The notes: generated by a model from the letters alone, not told the origin. 64,000 nucleotides of DNA from Paractinoplanes maris (GCF_023544465.1 NZ_JALPVL010000008.1:124001-188000); one strand, 5' to 3'. Shown: positions 25,879-34,503, counted from the first letter of the stretch. Numbers and translations: made by a program.

Positions 25879-26471
25879 TACCGGTTCCCCCGTCGGATGA
25901 GCAGTCCGTCGAGCAGCAAGGAGACCGCCTCCTCGCCGCTGAAGTCGTCCGGGTCGCCGAACGGCCCGAACGTGTTGGCACCGCAGAACAGAAGCAGCAG
26001 CGTCGCCACCGCGGCCGGCGGCCGGCGCAGTTCCTCGGCCCCCGGCGCCGCGACGACCTCGGTCAGCGCGGCGTGCAGCTTCTCCCGGTTGTTGAGCGCC
26101 TGGACCGAGGCGTCCCCGGACAGGATCAGCTTCCGGGCGGAGTTCATGAGCTGGGCGTTCTCGGCGAACCGGGCGTGCACGAGCTCGGTCGCCTTGATCA
26201 GCCGCTCGCGCAGGGGCGCGGCACGGTCGATCGCGGCCAGCGCGTCCAGCGTCGGCTGCGGGTCGAGTGCCTTGATCACCGAGCACACCACCAGCGACGT
26301 CTTCGTCTCGAAGACGCCGAAGATCGTGCCCTCGGCCACGCCGGCGGCCTGCGCGATCTGCCGCGTGCTGACGTCCAGCCCGTGCTCGTGCAGCAGCGGG
26401 ATGGTCGCGTCGATCAGGGCGGCGCGACGCTCCTCAGGGGCGAGGGCGCGCACACGTTGTCGCTTCTCCAC
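25878..26471 (-). CDS. TetR-family repressor of the ABC exporter
   Basis: About 197 residues. The N-terminal helix-turn-helix reads RRAALIDATIPLLHEHGLDVSTRQIAQAAGVAEGTIFGVFETKTSL; the remaining all-helical region is the ligand domain. I propose the GTG at 26471 (MEKRQRVRALAPEER), because the next upstream ATG (26504) lies inside a strong palindrome that looks like the repressor's own operator; the ATG start would add 11 residues (MSECSLSSLVV). The stop overlaps the exporter start by one base, so repressor and exporter share a message. Ligand unknown, probably the exported compound (inference). Confidence 0.88.
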   Translation of the reverse strand: MEKRQRVRALAPEERRAALIDATIPLLHEHGLDVSTRQIAQAAGVAEGTIFGVFETKTSLVVCSVIKALDPQPTLDALAAIDRAAPLRERLIKATELVHARFAENAQLMNSARKLILSGDASVQALNNREKLHAALTEVVAAPGAEELRRPPAAVATLLLLFCGANTFGPFGDPDDFSGEEAVSLLLDGLLIRRGNR

Positions 26472-26486
26472 GACGACGAGACTACT

Positions 26487-26504
26487 GAGCGAGCACTCAC
26501 TCAT
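26487..26504. promoter_or_regulatory. TetR-type operator
   Basis: TGAGCGAGCACTCACTCA is an imperfect palindrome (14 of 18 positions symmetric) of the TGAGTGAG/CTCACTCA class often bound by actinobacterial TetR proteins. It lies 16 bases before the proposed GTG start of the repressor, in the 126-bp gap to the divergent GGDEF-EAL gene. Autoregulation of the repressor-exporter operon is the likely function (inference). Confidence 0.7.
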
Positions 26505-26597
26505 CCACTGACATTTGTCATGGGTCGCTCGGCGGAGGCGAGAAACCTCAGGTCGGGAACGACCGGGCCGATCGATGCGCCCGTGCAGCCAGCCGAG

Positions 26598-28796
26598 ATG
26601 GACGATCACACCGCCGAGTACTGGGCGCGTCAGCTACGTATCGGCGCCGCCATGGCTTCGGTGGTCACCGCGATCGGTGGCCTCCGGATAGCCACGGGCT
26701 GGGAGAGCGCGTACCGCGGGTGGCTGATCCCGATCATCCTGGCCGTGCTGGCCCAGGCGGCCATCTTCCCGCTGCCCTGGGCCCGGCTCGTGCGCAGCGG
26801 ACGCACCCGTCGGCTGCTGACCCTGTGGTGGCTCAGCGAGATGCCGGTGATGGTGTTGTTCGGCTGGGTCGACCCGGACGGCTGGATGCTCTACGTCCCG
26901 GCCGCCGTCCTTCTGCTGATCACCGCGGCCGCCCTCTGGTCGCCCCGGTTCGTCATCGTCCTCGGTGTGATGTCGGTCGGCGGTTACGCCCTGTTGCTGC
27001 CGACCCGAGCCGGAACCAACCTGGGCACCACGTTCGTCCTCATCGCGATGATGTCCTGCGTCGTCGGTCTGACCGCGATCTTCGCCAAGAGCCGCCGATC
27101 GCTGGACAACCGGCGCCGTACGGCCGAGCAGCGGGCCGAGACGTTGCTGGCCGCCTCGGCCGACGCGGTGATCGCCATCAGCCCGGACGGCCTGGTCCTG
27201 TACGCCACCGAGTCGATCAGCCCGATGCTCGGCATCTCGCGGCAGACACTGGTCGGCTCGCGCCTCAGCAGCCTGCTCCCCGACGACCGGGTGGGCCCGG
27301 CCGGGGAGTTCTTCGCCGAGTTGATCGCGCTGCCGAACGGCCAGAGCATGCGCGCCGAGTCCCAGCTGCGCAACGCCGACGGCAAATGGGTGTACGTCGA
27401 CGTGCTGGCCACCAACTGGGTCGACGACCCCGACATCGAAGCCGCCGTGGTGAGCCTGCGCGACATCGGCGCCCGCCGCGCTCTGGAGAACGAGCTGCAG
27501 CACCAGGCCTACACCGACTCGCTGACCGGCATGCCCAACCGGGCGCTGTTCCGGCTGCGGCTCGAGGAGGCGGTGGCCGGGCACGCCGAGCGGCCGGTCA
27601 CCGTGCTGCTGCTCGACCTCGACGACTTCAAGCTGGTCAACGACAACCTCGGGCACAGCGCCGGCGACGAGCTGCTGACCACCATCGCCGCCCGCCTGCG
27701 CCGGCACGTCCGCCCGTCCGACGTGCTGGCCCGCCTCGGCGGCGACGAGTTCGCCATCATCATGCGCGACCTCGAGCCGGGCGACGCCGCGGCGCTGGCC
27801 GAGCGGCTGGTCCGCACCATCCGCGAGCCGATCCGGCTCGGCAGCCGGGACATCGCCTGCTCGCTGAGCATCGGCATAGCCACCTCGACCGCCGACGACC
27901 AGGGCGACCAGCTCCTCGGCAACGCCGACCTGGCCATGTACGCGGCCAAGCGGGCCGGCCGCAACGGCTACGCGATCTTCGACCCGACGATGACGATCTC
28001 GGTGCTCGAGGAGGCCCAGCTGCGCATCGACCTCGAGCAGGGGCTGGAGCAGAACGAGTTCGCCGTGCTCTACCAGCCGGTCGTCGACATGCAGACGCAG
28101 AGCGTCACCTCGGTCGAGGCGCTGGTGCGCTGGAACCACCCCCGCGACGGCCTGCTCGGCCCCTACCACTTCATCGGCGCCGCCGAGGCCAACGGCCTGA
28201 TCGTGCCGCTCGGCCGGTGGGTGCTGCGGGAGGCCTGCGCCCAGCTCGCCCGGTGGCGGGCCGAGTCACCGGCCGCCGCCACGCTCAAGGTCAACGTCAA
28301 CCTGTCGGCCCGCCAGTTCCAGTACGCCGGGCTGGTCGACGACGTCGCCGAGGCCCTGCGCGACGCCGGCCTCGACGCCGCCTCGCTCACCCTCGAGATC
28401 ACCGAGTCGATGCTGATGGAGGACATCGAGACGGCCAAGAGCACCCTGCACGCGCTGCGCGCCCTGGGCGTACGGCTGGCGATCGACGACTTCGGCACCG
28501 GCTACTCCTCGCTGAGCTACCTCAAGCAGCTCCCGGTCGACGTCATCAAGATCGACAAGACGTTCGTCGACGACGTGGACACCGACGCCGACGACGTGGC
28601 CCTGGTCGACGCCGTGGCCGGGCTCGGCCAGGCGCTCAAGATGCAGACCGTGGCCGAGGGCATCGAGACCGATGCGCAGTGGGTGACGCTGCGCCGCCTG
28701 GGCATCGACCACGGTCAGGGCTACCTTTTCGGCCGGCCCGCCGACCCCGATCAGATCAGCGACCTGCTGGCCGGGGTGAGCACCATCTCCGCTTGA
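26598..28796 (+). CDS. Membrane PAS-GGDEF-EAL c-di-GMP enzyme
   Basis: About 732 residues. Five or six membrane segments (to about residue 165) are followed by a PAS domain (AETLLAASADAVIAISPDGL onward), a GGDEF diguanylate cyclase domain with the active motif intact (ARLGGDEFAIIM), and an EAL phosphodiesterase domain with EALVRW, the metal-binding residues in VNVNLSARQ, LEITES, AIDDFGTG, KIDKTF and the AEGIE motif. Both catalytic sites look competent, so it could make or degrade c-di-GMP depending on the signal. The start is uncertain: ATG 26598, GTG 26583 and ATG 26520 are in frame, none with a strong SD. The c-di-GMP riboswitch lies 7.4 kb upstream. Confidence 0.9.
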   Translation: MDDHTAEYWARQLRIGAAMASVVTAIGGLRIATGWESAYRGWLIPIILAVLAQAAIFPLPWARLVRSGRTRRLLTLWWLSEMPVMVLFGWVDPDGWMLYVPAAVLLLITAAALWSPRFVIVLGVMSVGGYALLLPTRAGTNLGTTFVLIAMMSCVVGLTAIFAKSRRSLDNRRRTAEQRAETLLAASADAVIAISPDGLVLYATESISPMLGISRQTLVGSRLSSLLPDDRVGPAGEFFAELIALPNGQSMRAESQLRNADGKWVYVDVLATNWVDDPDIEAAVVSLRDIGARRALENELQHQAYTDSLTGMPNRALFRLRLEEAVAGHAERPVTVLLLDLDDFKLVNDNLGHSAGDELLTTIAARLRRHVRPSDVLARLGGDEFAIIMRDLEPGDAAALAERLVRTIREPIRLGSRDIACSLSIGIATSTADDQGDQLLGNADLAMYAAKRAGRNGYAIFDPTMTISVLEEAQLRIDLEQGLEQNEFAVLYQPVVDMQTQSVTSVEALVRWNHPRDGLLGPYHFIGAAEANGLIVPLGRWVLREACAQLARWRAESPAAATLKVNVNLSARQFQYAGLVDDVAEALRDAGLDAASLTLEITESMLMEDIETAKSTLHALRALGVRLAIDDFGTGYSSLSYLKQLPVDVIKIDKTFVDDVDTDADDVALVDAVAGLGQALKMQTVAEGIETDAQWVTLRRLGIDHGQGYLFGRPADPDQISDLLAGVSTISA

Positions 28797-28858
28797 ACCG
28801 AGAGCCCGCACCCAGCGTGTACCTGTTGGTAGTGCAACTCTGCGGTTAGGAATTCTCA

Positions 28859-30514
28859 GTGGCGGTCAACAAGCACGTGCGCCGGGTCGCCGGCGGGGTG
28901 GTCACCCTCCTCGCCGCCCTCCTCGTCTTTCTCGCGCTGGTGCTCCCCGACCAGATCACCCGGCTCCCACCGGGCAACTTCTGGCTCACGGCGCTGATCC
29001 GCGTGCCGATCGAGGCGCTGCTGGCCGTGGCCCTGCTGCTGGCCCTGCCCGGCCGGGCCCGCCGGATCACCGCGACCGTGCTGGGCGCGCTCCTCGGCGC
29101 ACTGACCGTTCTCAAGGTCATCGACATCGGCTTCTACGCCGTGCTGGCCCGCCAGTTCGACCCGGTGCTCGACTGGACGCTGTTCAAGGACGGCTTCCAC
29201 TTCCTGGTCGACTCGGTCGGCCGGGGTGGTGCGCTGCTCGCGGCGGCCGGCGCCGTGCTGCTGGCCGCGGTCACGCTGGTGGCCATGACGTTCTCGGTGC
29301 GGCGGCTGAGCCGGGTGATCGCGGCTCACCCGTGGCCCGTACGGGGAACGGTCCTGACCTTCTCAGCGGCCTGGGTGACGCTGGCCGTGCTGGGCTTCCA
29401 GCTTGTCGGCGGCATCCCGGTGGCCAGCCAGAGCGCGGCCGAGCTGGCCCGTGACACGGTGCTGGCGGTGCCGCAGGACATCCAGGACCGCAAGGACTTC
29501 GCCCGCGAGGTGCGCAACGACGACTTCAAGAACCTGCCCGACGACCAGCTGCTGAGCGCGCTCCGCGGCAAGGACGTGATCATCGGCTTCGTCGAGAGCT
29601 ACGGGCGCGACGCCGTCGAGAACCCCGAGTTCAACCAGCCCGTGCTCGACCAGCTGCGGGCCGGGCAGAGCAAGCTCGCGGCCAAGGGCTTCGCGGCGCG
29701 CACCGGCTACCTCACGTCACCCACCTTCGGCGGCGGCAGCTGGCTGGCCCACTCGACCTTCCTGTCCGGTCTGTGGATCGACAACCAGAACCGCTACCGC
29801 AGCCTGGTCGCCACCGACCGGCTCACGCTGACCTCGGCCTTCAAACGGGCCGGGTTCCGCACCGTGGGGTTCGAGCCCGGGGTCACGTTCGCCTGGCCCG
29901 AGGGCGAGTTCTACGGCTACCAGCAGGTCTACGACTCGCACACGCTCGGCTACCACGGCCCGATGCTGAGCTGGTCGACGATGCCCGACCAGTTCGTCAT
30001 GAAGCAGGTCCACGAGTACGAGTTCGGCAAGGCCAAGCGGCCGCCGCTGCTCGCCGAGGTGACGCTGACGTCGAGCCACACGCCGTGGACCCCGGTGCCG
30101 CCGATGCTGCCCTGGGACGAGATCGGCGACGGCCGGGTCTACGGTCCGATGATCGCCGGCGCCCCCAACGCCCAGCAGCTCTTCTCCGACGGCAAGAAGG
30201 TCAAGCAGGCGTACGCGGGATCGATCGCCTACTCGGTGGACAGCCTCCTCTCGTACGTGGAGAACTACGGCGACGACAACCTGGTGCTCGTCCTGCTGGG
30301 CGACCACCAGCCGGCCTCGGTCGTGGTGGGCACCAACGCGACCAAGGACGTGCCGATCTCGATCGTGGCCAAGGACCCCAAGGTGCTCGACCGGATCAAC
30401 GGCTGGGGCTGGACCGACGGGCTGACCCCGGCGCCCGGTGCCCCGCTGTGGCCGATGAACGAGTTCCGCGACAAGTTCCTCACCGCCTACAGCCCGCAAG
30501 GGGAACCTCACTGA
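28859..30514 (+). CDS. LtaS-like membrane sulfatase-fold enzyme
   Basis: 551 residues. Four or five N-terminal membrane helices (to about residue 185) are followed by an extracellular alkaline-phosphatase/sulfatase-fold domain. Candidate active-site parts are VIIGFVESYGRD (metal-binding Glu), TFGGGSWLAHSTFLSGL (nucleophile Ser/Thr region), TLTSSHTPWTP and VLLGDHQP (metal-binding Asp-His). This is the layout of lipoteichoic-acid synthase and phosphoglycerol transferases, so a role in adding glycerol-phosphate or similar groups to envelope glycans is plausible (inference). GTG start with AGGA about 8 bases upstream. It follows the GGDEF-EAL gene by 62 bases in the same direction. Confidence 0.85.
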   Translation: MAVNKHVRRVAGGVVTLLAALLVFLALVLPDQITRLPPGNFWLTALIRVPIEALLAVALLLALPGRARRITATVLGALLGALTVLKVIDIGFYAVLARQFDPVLDWTLFKDGFHFLVDSVGRGGALLAAAGAVLLAAVTLVAMTFSVRRLSRVIAAHPWPVRGTVLTFSAAWVTLAVLGFQLVGGIPVASQSAAELARDTVLAVPQDIQDRKDFAREVRNDDFKNLPDDQLLSALRGKDVIIGFVESYGRDAVENPEFNQPVLDQLRAGQSKLAAKGFAARTGYLTSPTFGGGSWLAHSTFLSGLWIDNQNRYRSLVATDRLTLTSAFKRAGFRTVGFEPGVTFAWPEGEFYGYQQVYDSHTLGYHGPMLSWSTMPDQFVMKQVHEYEFGKAKRPPLLAEVTLTSSHTPWTPVPPMLPWDEIGDGRVYGPMIAGAPNAQQLFSDGKKVKQAYAGSIAYSVDSLLSYVENYGDDNLVLVLLGDHQPASVVVGTNATKDVPISIVAKDPKVLDRINGWGWTDGLTPAPGAPLWPMNEFRDKFLTAYSPQGEPH

Positions 30515-30662
30515 ACGCAGAGTGACGAACTTCCCTATCGCATGATCGACAGCGAATAGACCGCGATCTACCCGCGCGTCACTCCTTTCCGTGACCGAAG
30601 TCCGTCAAGATGACCTTCGGCGGCTGCGAGGGGGCAGCCGGCGGAAGCGAACGGGGAGTTCT

Positions 30663-31442
30663 GTGGAGGACCGTCAGCGGCCGTCCCGGGCGGACAGCCT
30701 GAGGCTGACCCGCATGCCGGAGCTGCGCCCGCCCAACAGGCCGTCAGGACCGGCCCCAGAGCCGCCGCCCCCGCCCGCGGCACCCCGGCGGAAGTCTCGT
30801 AGGGCCTGGTGGGCGGCGGCCGGCCTGGTCATGGTGCTGGCCCTGGCGGGCGGGTTGGTCGTCGCCTACCGGGCGACCACCGACGCCACGATCCCCGACC
30901 GCGGTGTGCCGCCGGTGGCGATCCCGACCGAGGCGTTCGCCCCCTCCGGCCCGGCTCGCGCGGAGGTGGCGGCTCCGGTCAGCCGAGTGCCGTCACCGTC
31001 ACTTTCGGTATCGGTCAAGCCGGCTCCGTTGAAGGTCACCGCCCGCACGAATCCGTCCCGGGCCAACCTCGCGCGGACCGCCACGATCACAGCCAGCAGC
31101 AGCGAAGGCAGCGCGTGGCCGGCCCGCGACGCCGCCGACGGCGACCCGGGGTCGCGCTGGTCGAGCGGCTTCGCCGAGCCGCAGTGGCTGAAGGCGGACC
31201 TGGGGGAGCGGCGCGCGGTCAGCGAGGTCACGCTGATCTGGGAGCACGCGTACGCGATCGGCTACCGCATCGACGTATCACTCGACGGCCGGCGGTGGCG
31301 CACGATCTGGTCCACCACGGCCGGCGAGGGCGGCACAGTCCAAGTCGACGCCGGCGGCGTTGGCGCGCGGTATGTGCGCATGTACGGCACCAAGCGCTCC
31401 AACCAGTACGGCTTCTCGCTCTTCGAGCTGGAGATCCGCTGA
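30663..31442 (+). CDS. Membrane-anchored discoidin (F5/8 type C) domain protein
   Basis: 259 residues. A Pro-rich cytoplasmic segment precedes one membrane helix (AAAGLVMVLALAGGLVVAYRA), then a Ser/Pro/Val-rich spacer and a C-terminal domain of about 140 residues reading NLARTATITASSSEGSAW, AADGDPGSRWSSGF, PQWLKADLGERRAVSEVTLIW and GARYVRMYGTKRSNQYGFSLFELEI. That pattern is a discoidin or carbohydrate-binding module of the F5/8C type, which binds sugars outside the cell. I choose the GTG at 30663 because GGGGAG lies 4 bases upstream; a GTG at 30591 would add 24 Arg-rich residues. It follows the sulfatase-fold gene by about 150 bases. It may bind envelope glycans (inference). Confidence 0.8.
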   Translation: MEDRQRPSRADSLRLTRMPELRPPNRPSGPAPEPPPPPAAPRRKSRRAWWAAAGLVMVLALAGGLVVAYRATTDATIPDRGVPPVAIPTEAFAPSGPARAEVAAPVSRVPSPSLSVSVKPAPLKVTARTNPSRANLARTATITASSSEGSAWPARDAADGDPGSRWSSGFAEPQWLKADLGERRAVSEVTLIWEHAYAIGYRIDVSLDGRRWRTIWSTTAGEGGTVQVDAGGVGARYVRMYGTKRSNQYGFSLFELEIR

Positions 31443-31993
31443 ACGGGGTGGGTGTTCAACGACGGCAAGGCGTCAAGATGCCGCACATCGCTCTGCGGTC
31501 ATCGACCAGCCGGCAACCAGGGCCCCCACGCGGCTGCCGCTCGGAGATCAGCGGCTCGATCCGGGCCCGGAGGTCGTCAGCGACCAGCCAGGGCCGTGGG
31601 TCGCGCTTCCTCATGTCATCGACAACGGCCGGCCCAGGGTCACGTCATGGCGGGGCACCCGAGTGAGTCAGGAGATCCTGCTGCGCTGTTGACGACGTGA
31701 CCTATGAAGTGAGCCGATTGCCGAGGAATCGGGTGGAGAGCCCTTTCGGGCCGCCTGGTGCTGGACCGGCCGTCACTCGATGATCGATACGGAAGCCGCA
31801 CTGGCCGTCCAGCAGGAAGCCACCCACGCCGCACTCCGGGAGGCGGCCGGCGTCTCGTGCGCACCAGATGTGGCCGCGCCCGAAACTTTTCTCCAGCGGA
31901 ACGCCGCCCGAGCGGAACCCAGCTGGGCGGAGCGTCGGCGGTGCCGAGGCGGGCGCGTGAACCGACGGGGTTCAAGAGAGTGCGCGGAGAATG
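31443..31993. other. Gene-free stretch
   Basis: About 550 bases without a convincing gene. Several short open frames exist on both strands, but all are Arg/Pro/Ser-rich and lack a ribosome site or recognisable domain. It may be decayed sequence; no repeat or insertion-sequence end was found. Confidence 0.5.
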
Positions 31994-32031
31994 AGGCGCT
32001 CCCCGCAAGCAGAGGCCTGCGGGGAGCGCCT
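31994..32031. terminator. Perfect 14-bp hairpin, terminator-like
   Basis: AGGCGCTCCCCGCA (31994-32007) pairs perfectly with 32018-32031 around a 10-base loop. No T-run follows, so it would be a GC-rich, actinobacterial-style terminator or a boundary structure. It sits 22 bases from the much larger palindrome at 32053-32214. Confidence 0.6.
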
Positions 32032-32052
32032 GACGAACGACTCGGGACCCTG

Positions 32053-32214
32053 GGCGCGTTTTAGAGCTGGACCCGGCCTGCGCCGAGGCCCAGATTCCGC
32101 CTGCGTGCGGCCCGCGGAAGGCCGGTTACAACACCGGTAGCCGGCCTTCCGCGGGCCCCCCGCAGGCGGGATCTGGGCCGCACCGCAGACCGACCCCAGG
32201 TCTAAAACGCGCCT
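32053..32214. repeat. Large imperfect palindrome (about 75-bp arms)
   Basis: The two ends read GGCGCGTTTTAGA and its complement TCTAAAACGCGCC. The inner parts (GCCCAGATTCCGCCTGC / GCAGGCGGGATCTGGGC and CCCGCGGAAGGCCGG / CCGGCCTTCCGCGGG) match closely, leaving a loop of roughly ten bases near 32130. The right end touches the stop codon of the minus-strand gene, so its transcript would fold into a very long hairpin. It could be a small non-autonomous element (MITE-like) or an oversized transcription-end structure. I see no flanking target duplication. Confidence 0.85.
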
Positions 32215-33239
32215 TAGTCGATCGTCGGGGGGAGGTTTCGGGCGGCTTTCAGGGCGGCGGCGGCGCCGGCGTACGGGTTGTAGGTGTAGGAGCGGTCGAG
32301 GGAGCCGGGGACCTTGTAGTAGGCGGCGGCCAGCCTCGCCGGGTCGGTGGCGATCTCGCCGCGGGCCGGCACGTCGTTGCCGTCGTCCCAGCCCCACGGG
32401 GCGTTGGCCGAGTTGGTGCCGCACGAGTACGTGCCCTGGCCGCAGCCGCCCGTGGTGTCCCCGGCGAAGGTGCCCAGGTTGGCGAACAGGTTGGTGTTGG
32501 TGCGCTGCGACCACAGGCCGCCGTCCGCGAAGACGTCGATCAGCTCATAACGCACGTCCCGGTCGTTGGTGCCGCTGGGCGACTCGGACACGGTCGACGA
32601 CGGGTAGTAGACGACGCCGTCCCCGTCGATGTCGTACTGCGGCCACGCCTTGAGCCCGTGCCCGCCCCGCTCCTGCGCGGTCACCGGGTGCTGGAACGAG
32701 TCGTGCGGCGAGGACTTGAACTGCAGGGTGCCGTCGATCGTCTCGCTGCCGTTGGCCCAGGTGCTGCCGCTCGGCGCGTACGAGAAGAAGTCGCTGTGGG
32801 CCACCGTGACCGCGGCCCTGAGGGTGCCGTAGGCCGAGCCGTCCTTCTCGACGACCTCGAGCACCCCCTCGCCGTCGTTCTCGTGCTCGGTCTCGAAGAA
32901 CGGGTGGTCGATCCAGTCGCGCGGGTGGAAGAAGAAGTACGTCAGGTAGTAGTGGGTGCCGGTCTCGAGCACCGAGTAGTACGCCGCGGCCGCAGTGTTC
33001 TTCCCGGCGTTGTCCCAGTTGTCGCGGCCGTTCAGATTGCCGTCGAAGTCGTACCGGGTAATGAAGTCGCTCTTGCCGCTCAGCGCGTGGCTGCCGGTGG
33101 CGTCCACGTCCTGGTAATGGACCGGCGCCCAGCGCAGCGCCAGCTCGGCCCGGCTCGGTGCGGCCGCTGCCGGCGCCACCAATCCGGCCGCTGCCAGCAC
33201 GCCCGCCACGCCGGACGCGATCACCCGACTGATACCCAT
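32214..33239 (-). CDS. Secreted protein of unknown function
   Basis: 341 residues. Signal peptide MGISRVIASGVAGVLAAAGLVAPAAA, then a domain rich in aromatic, His and Asp residues: LRWAPVHYQDVDATG, YYSVLETGTHYYLTYFFFHPRDW, FFETEHENDGEGVLEVVEKDG, HDSFQHPVTAQERGGHG. Two cysteines close together (GGCGQGTYSCG) could form a disulfide. The HYYLTYFFFHPRDW...ETEHENDGE pattern is reminiscent of Vps62-like or related secreted proteins and might bind metal, but I cannot assign a family. GGAGG lies close upstream of the ATG at 33239. Single gene; the large palindrome follows directly downstream. Confidence 0.75.
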   Translation of the reverse strand: MGISRVIASGVAGVLAAAGLVAPAAAAPSRAELALRWAPVHYQDVDATGSHALSGKSDFITRYDFDGNLNGRDNWDNAGKNTAAAAYYSVLETGTHYYLTYFFFHPRDWIDHPFFETEHENDGEGVLEVVEKDGSAYGTLRAAVTVAHSDFFSYAPSGSTWANGSETIDGTLQFKSSPHDSFQHPVTAQERGGHGLKAWPQYDIDGDGVVYYPSSTVSESPSGTNDRDVRYELIDVFADGGLWSQRTNTNLFANLGTFAGDTTGGCGQGTYSCGTNSANAPWGWDDGNDVPARGEIATDPARLAAAYYKVPGSLDRSYTYNPYAGAAAALKAARNLPPTID

Positions 33240-33335
33240 GCCTACCTCCTGAGATTGATGATCGTAAATCTAAGGGTGGTGGGTGGACGAGAGGCGACGG
33301 GGAAATTTCCGGCACGCGGCGGCTACGCTGTGCGG

Positions 33336-33884
33336 ATGTTCAAGGTCGATCTGGGTGGCGGCGCGGAGCTCCGGCCGCTGGAGCCGTGGCAGGCCGAGGA
33401 GTTCCTCGCACACATGGATCGGGCCCGCCCGTTCGTCGACCCGTGGATCGCCTGGGCCGGCCGCAGCACGACACTGGCGACGGCCACCGAGACCCTTCAG
33501 CGTTATGCGGATCTGCAGGCGCGCGGCGAGGGCCGGATCCTCGGCATCTGGCTCGACGACGTCCTCGTGGGCGGCGTGATGGCGTTCAACCACGACGCGC
33601 ACGCCGATGCCTGCGAGGTCGGCTGCTGGCTCGAGGAGGCCGGCACCGGCCGCGGGCTGATCACCCGGGCGTCGGCCCGGCTGATCGACTGGCTGTTCAC
33701 CGAGCGGTCGATCCACCGCGTCGAGTGGCGCTGCCGGCCCGACAACGTGGCCAGCTCGAACGTCGCCCGCCGCCTCGGGATGACGCACGAGGGCACGCTG
33801 CGCGAGAGCTTCCCGTGGCAGGGCGTGCGCCACGACAGCGAGGTCTGGGCCGTCCTCGCGCCGGAGTGGTCCGGCGGCAAGTGA
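33336..33884 (+). CDS. GNAT acetyltransferase, RimJ/RimL type
   Basis: 182 residues, the normal length for ribosomal-protein/antibiotic N-acetyltransferases of this group. Acetyl-CoA-binding features are EVGCWLEEAGTGRGLITRASARLIDWLF and the C-terminal RPDNVASSNVARRLGMTHEGTLRES motif. The start ATG is preceded by TACGCT at a distance that suggests a leaderless message; no SD is visible. It ends two bases before the CbiZ start, so the two are co-transcribed. Substrate unknown. Confidence 0.88.
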   Translation: MFKVDLGGGAELRPLEPWQAEEFLAHMDRARPFVDPWIAWAGRSTTLATATETLQRYADLQARGEGRILGIWLDDVLVGGVMAFNHDAHADACEVGCWLEEAGTGRGLITRASARLIDWLFTERSIHRVEWRCRPDNVASSNVARRLGMTHEGTLRESFPWQGVRHDSEVWAVLAPEWSGGK

Positions 33885-33885
33885 G

Positions 33886-34503
33886 GTGCTGCCTGAGCCC
33901 GCACTGACCCACCGCACCGAGGGTGGCCGCGACGAGCCGCTGCTCGTGTGGCGGCTGCCCGAGCCGGTGCTGGCGATCTCGTCGGCCGTGCTCGGCGGGG
34001 GCATCGGCCCGTGCGGCTGGGTGGTCAACGCGACCGTGCCGATGTCCTACGACCGGGACGACCCGGCCGACCACCTGGCCGCCATCGCCGGGGGCCTCGG
34101 TCTGCGCGGCCCCGGCGTGGGCCTGCTGACCGGGGTCGACGTCGCCGAAGTGGTGAGCACGGCCGACGACGGCGTGCGGCTGTGGGCGACGGTCGGGCTG
34201 GGCGTGCCGATCCGGGCCGCCGCCCCGCCGGTGGAGCTCGGACCGCGGGTCGGCACGGTCAACGTCGTGGCCTGGGTGCCGGCCCGGCTCAGCGCGGGTG
34301 CGCTGGTCAACGCCGTGGCCACGGTCACCGAGGCGAAGGCGCAGGCGATCCGCGACCTCGGGTGGGACGCGACCGGCACCCCGACCGACGCGGTGTGTGT
34401 GCTCTGCCCGGCCGAGGGACCGGTCGCCGCGTACGCCGGGCCGCGCTCGACCTGGGGTGCGCGGCTGGCCCGGGCCGCTTACGCAGCGATCAGTGGTAGG
34501 TGA
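33886..34503 (+). CDS. cbiZ: Adenosylcobinamide amidohydrolase (CbiZ)
   Basis: Salvage enzyme that removes the aminopropanol tail from (adenosyl)cobinamide to give cobyric acid, letting cells reuse corrinoids. 205 residues. Family signatures: SSAVLGGGIGPCGWVVNATVP, GVGLLTGVDVAEV, TVNVVAWVPARLSAGALVNAVATVTEAKAQAIRDLG and GTPTDAVCVLCP. GTG start one base after the acetyltransferase stop. No other cobalamin gene lies in the window, so it is an isolated salvage gene here. The 3' end overlaps the convergent DUF1684 gene by 14 bases. Confidence 0.88.
   Translation: MLPEPALTHRTEGGRDEPLLVWRLPEPVLAISSAVLGGGIGPCGWVVNATVPMSYDRDDPADHLAAIAGGLGLRGPGVGLLTGVDVAEVVSTADDGVRLWATVGLGVPIRAAAPPVELGPRVGTVNVVAWVPARLSAGALVNAVATVTEAKAQAIRDLGWDATGTPTDAVCVLCPAEGPVAAYAGPRSTWGARLARAAYAAISGR

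Noticed and set aside
31780..32064. 94-residue open frame MIDTEAALAVQQEA...
   Set aside because: It runs into the hairpin and palindrome, lacks an SD, and turns Arg-rich; no domain found.
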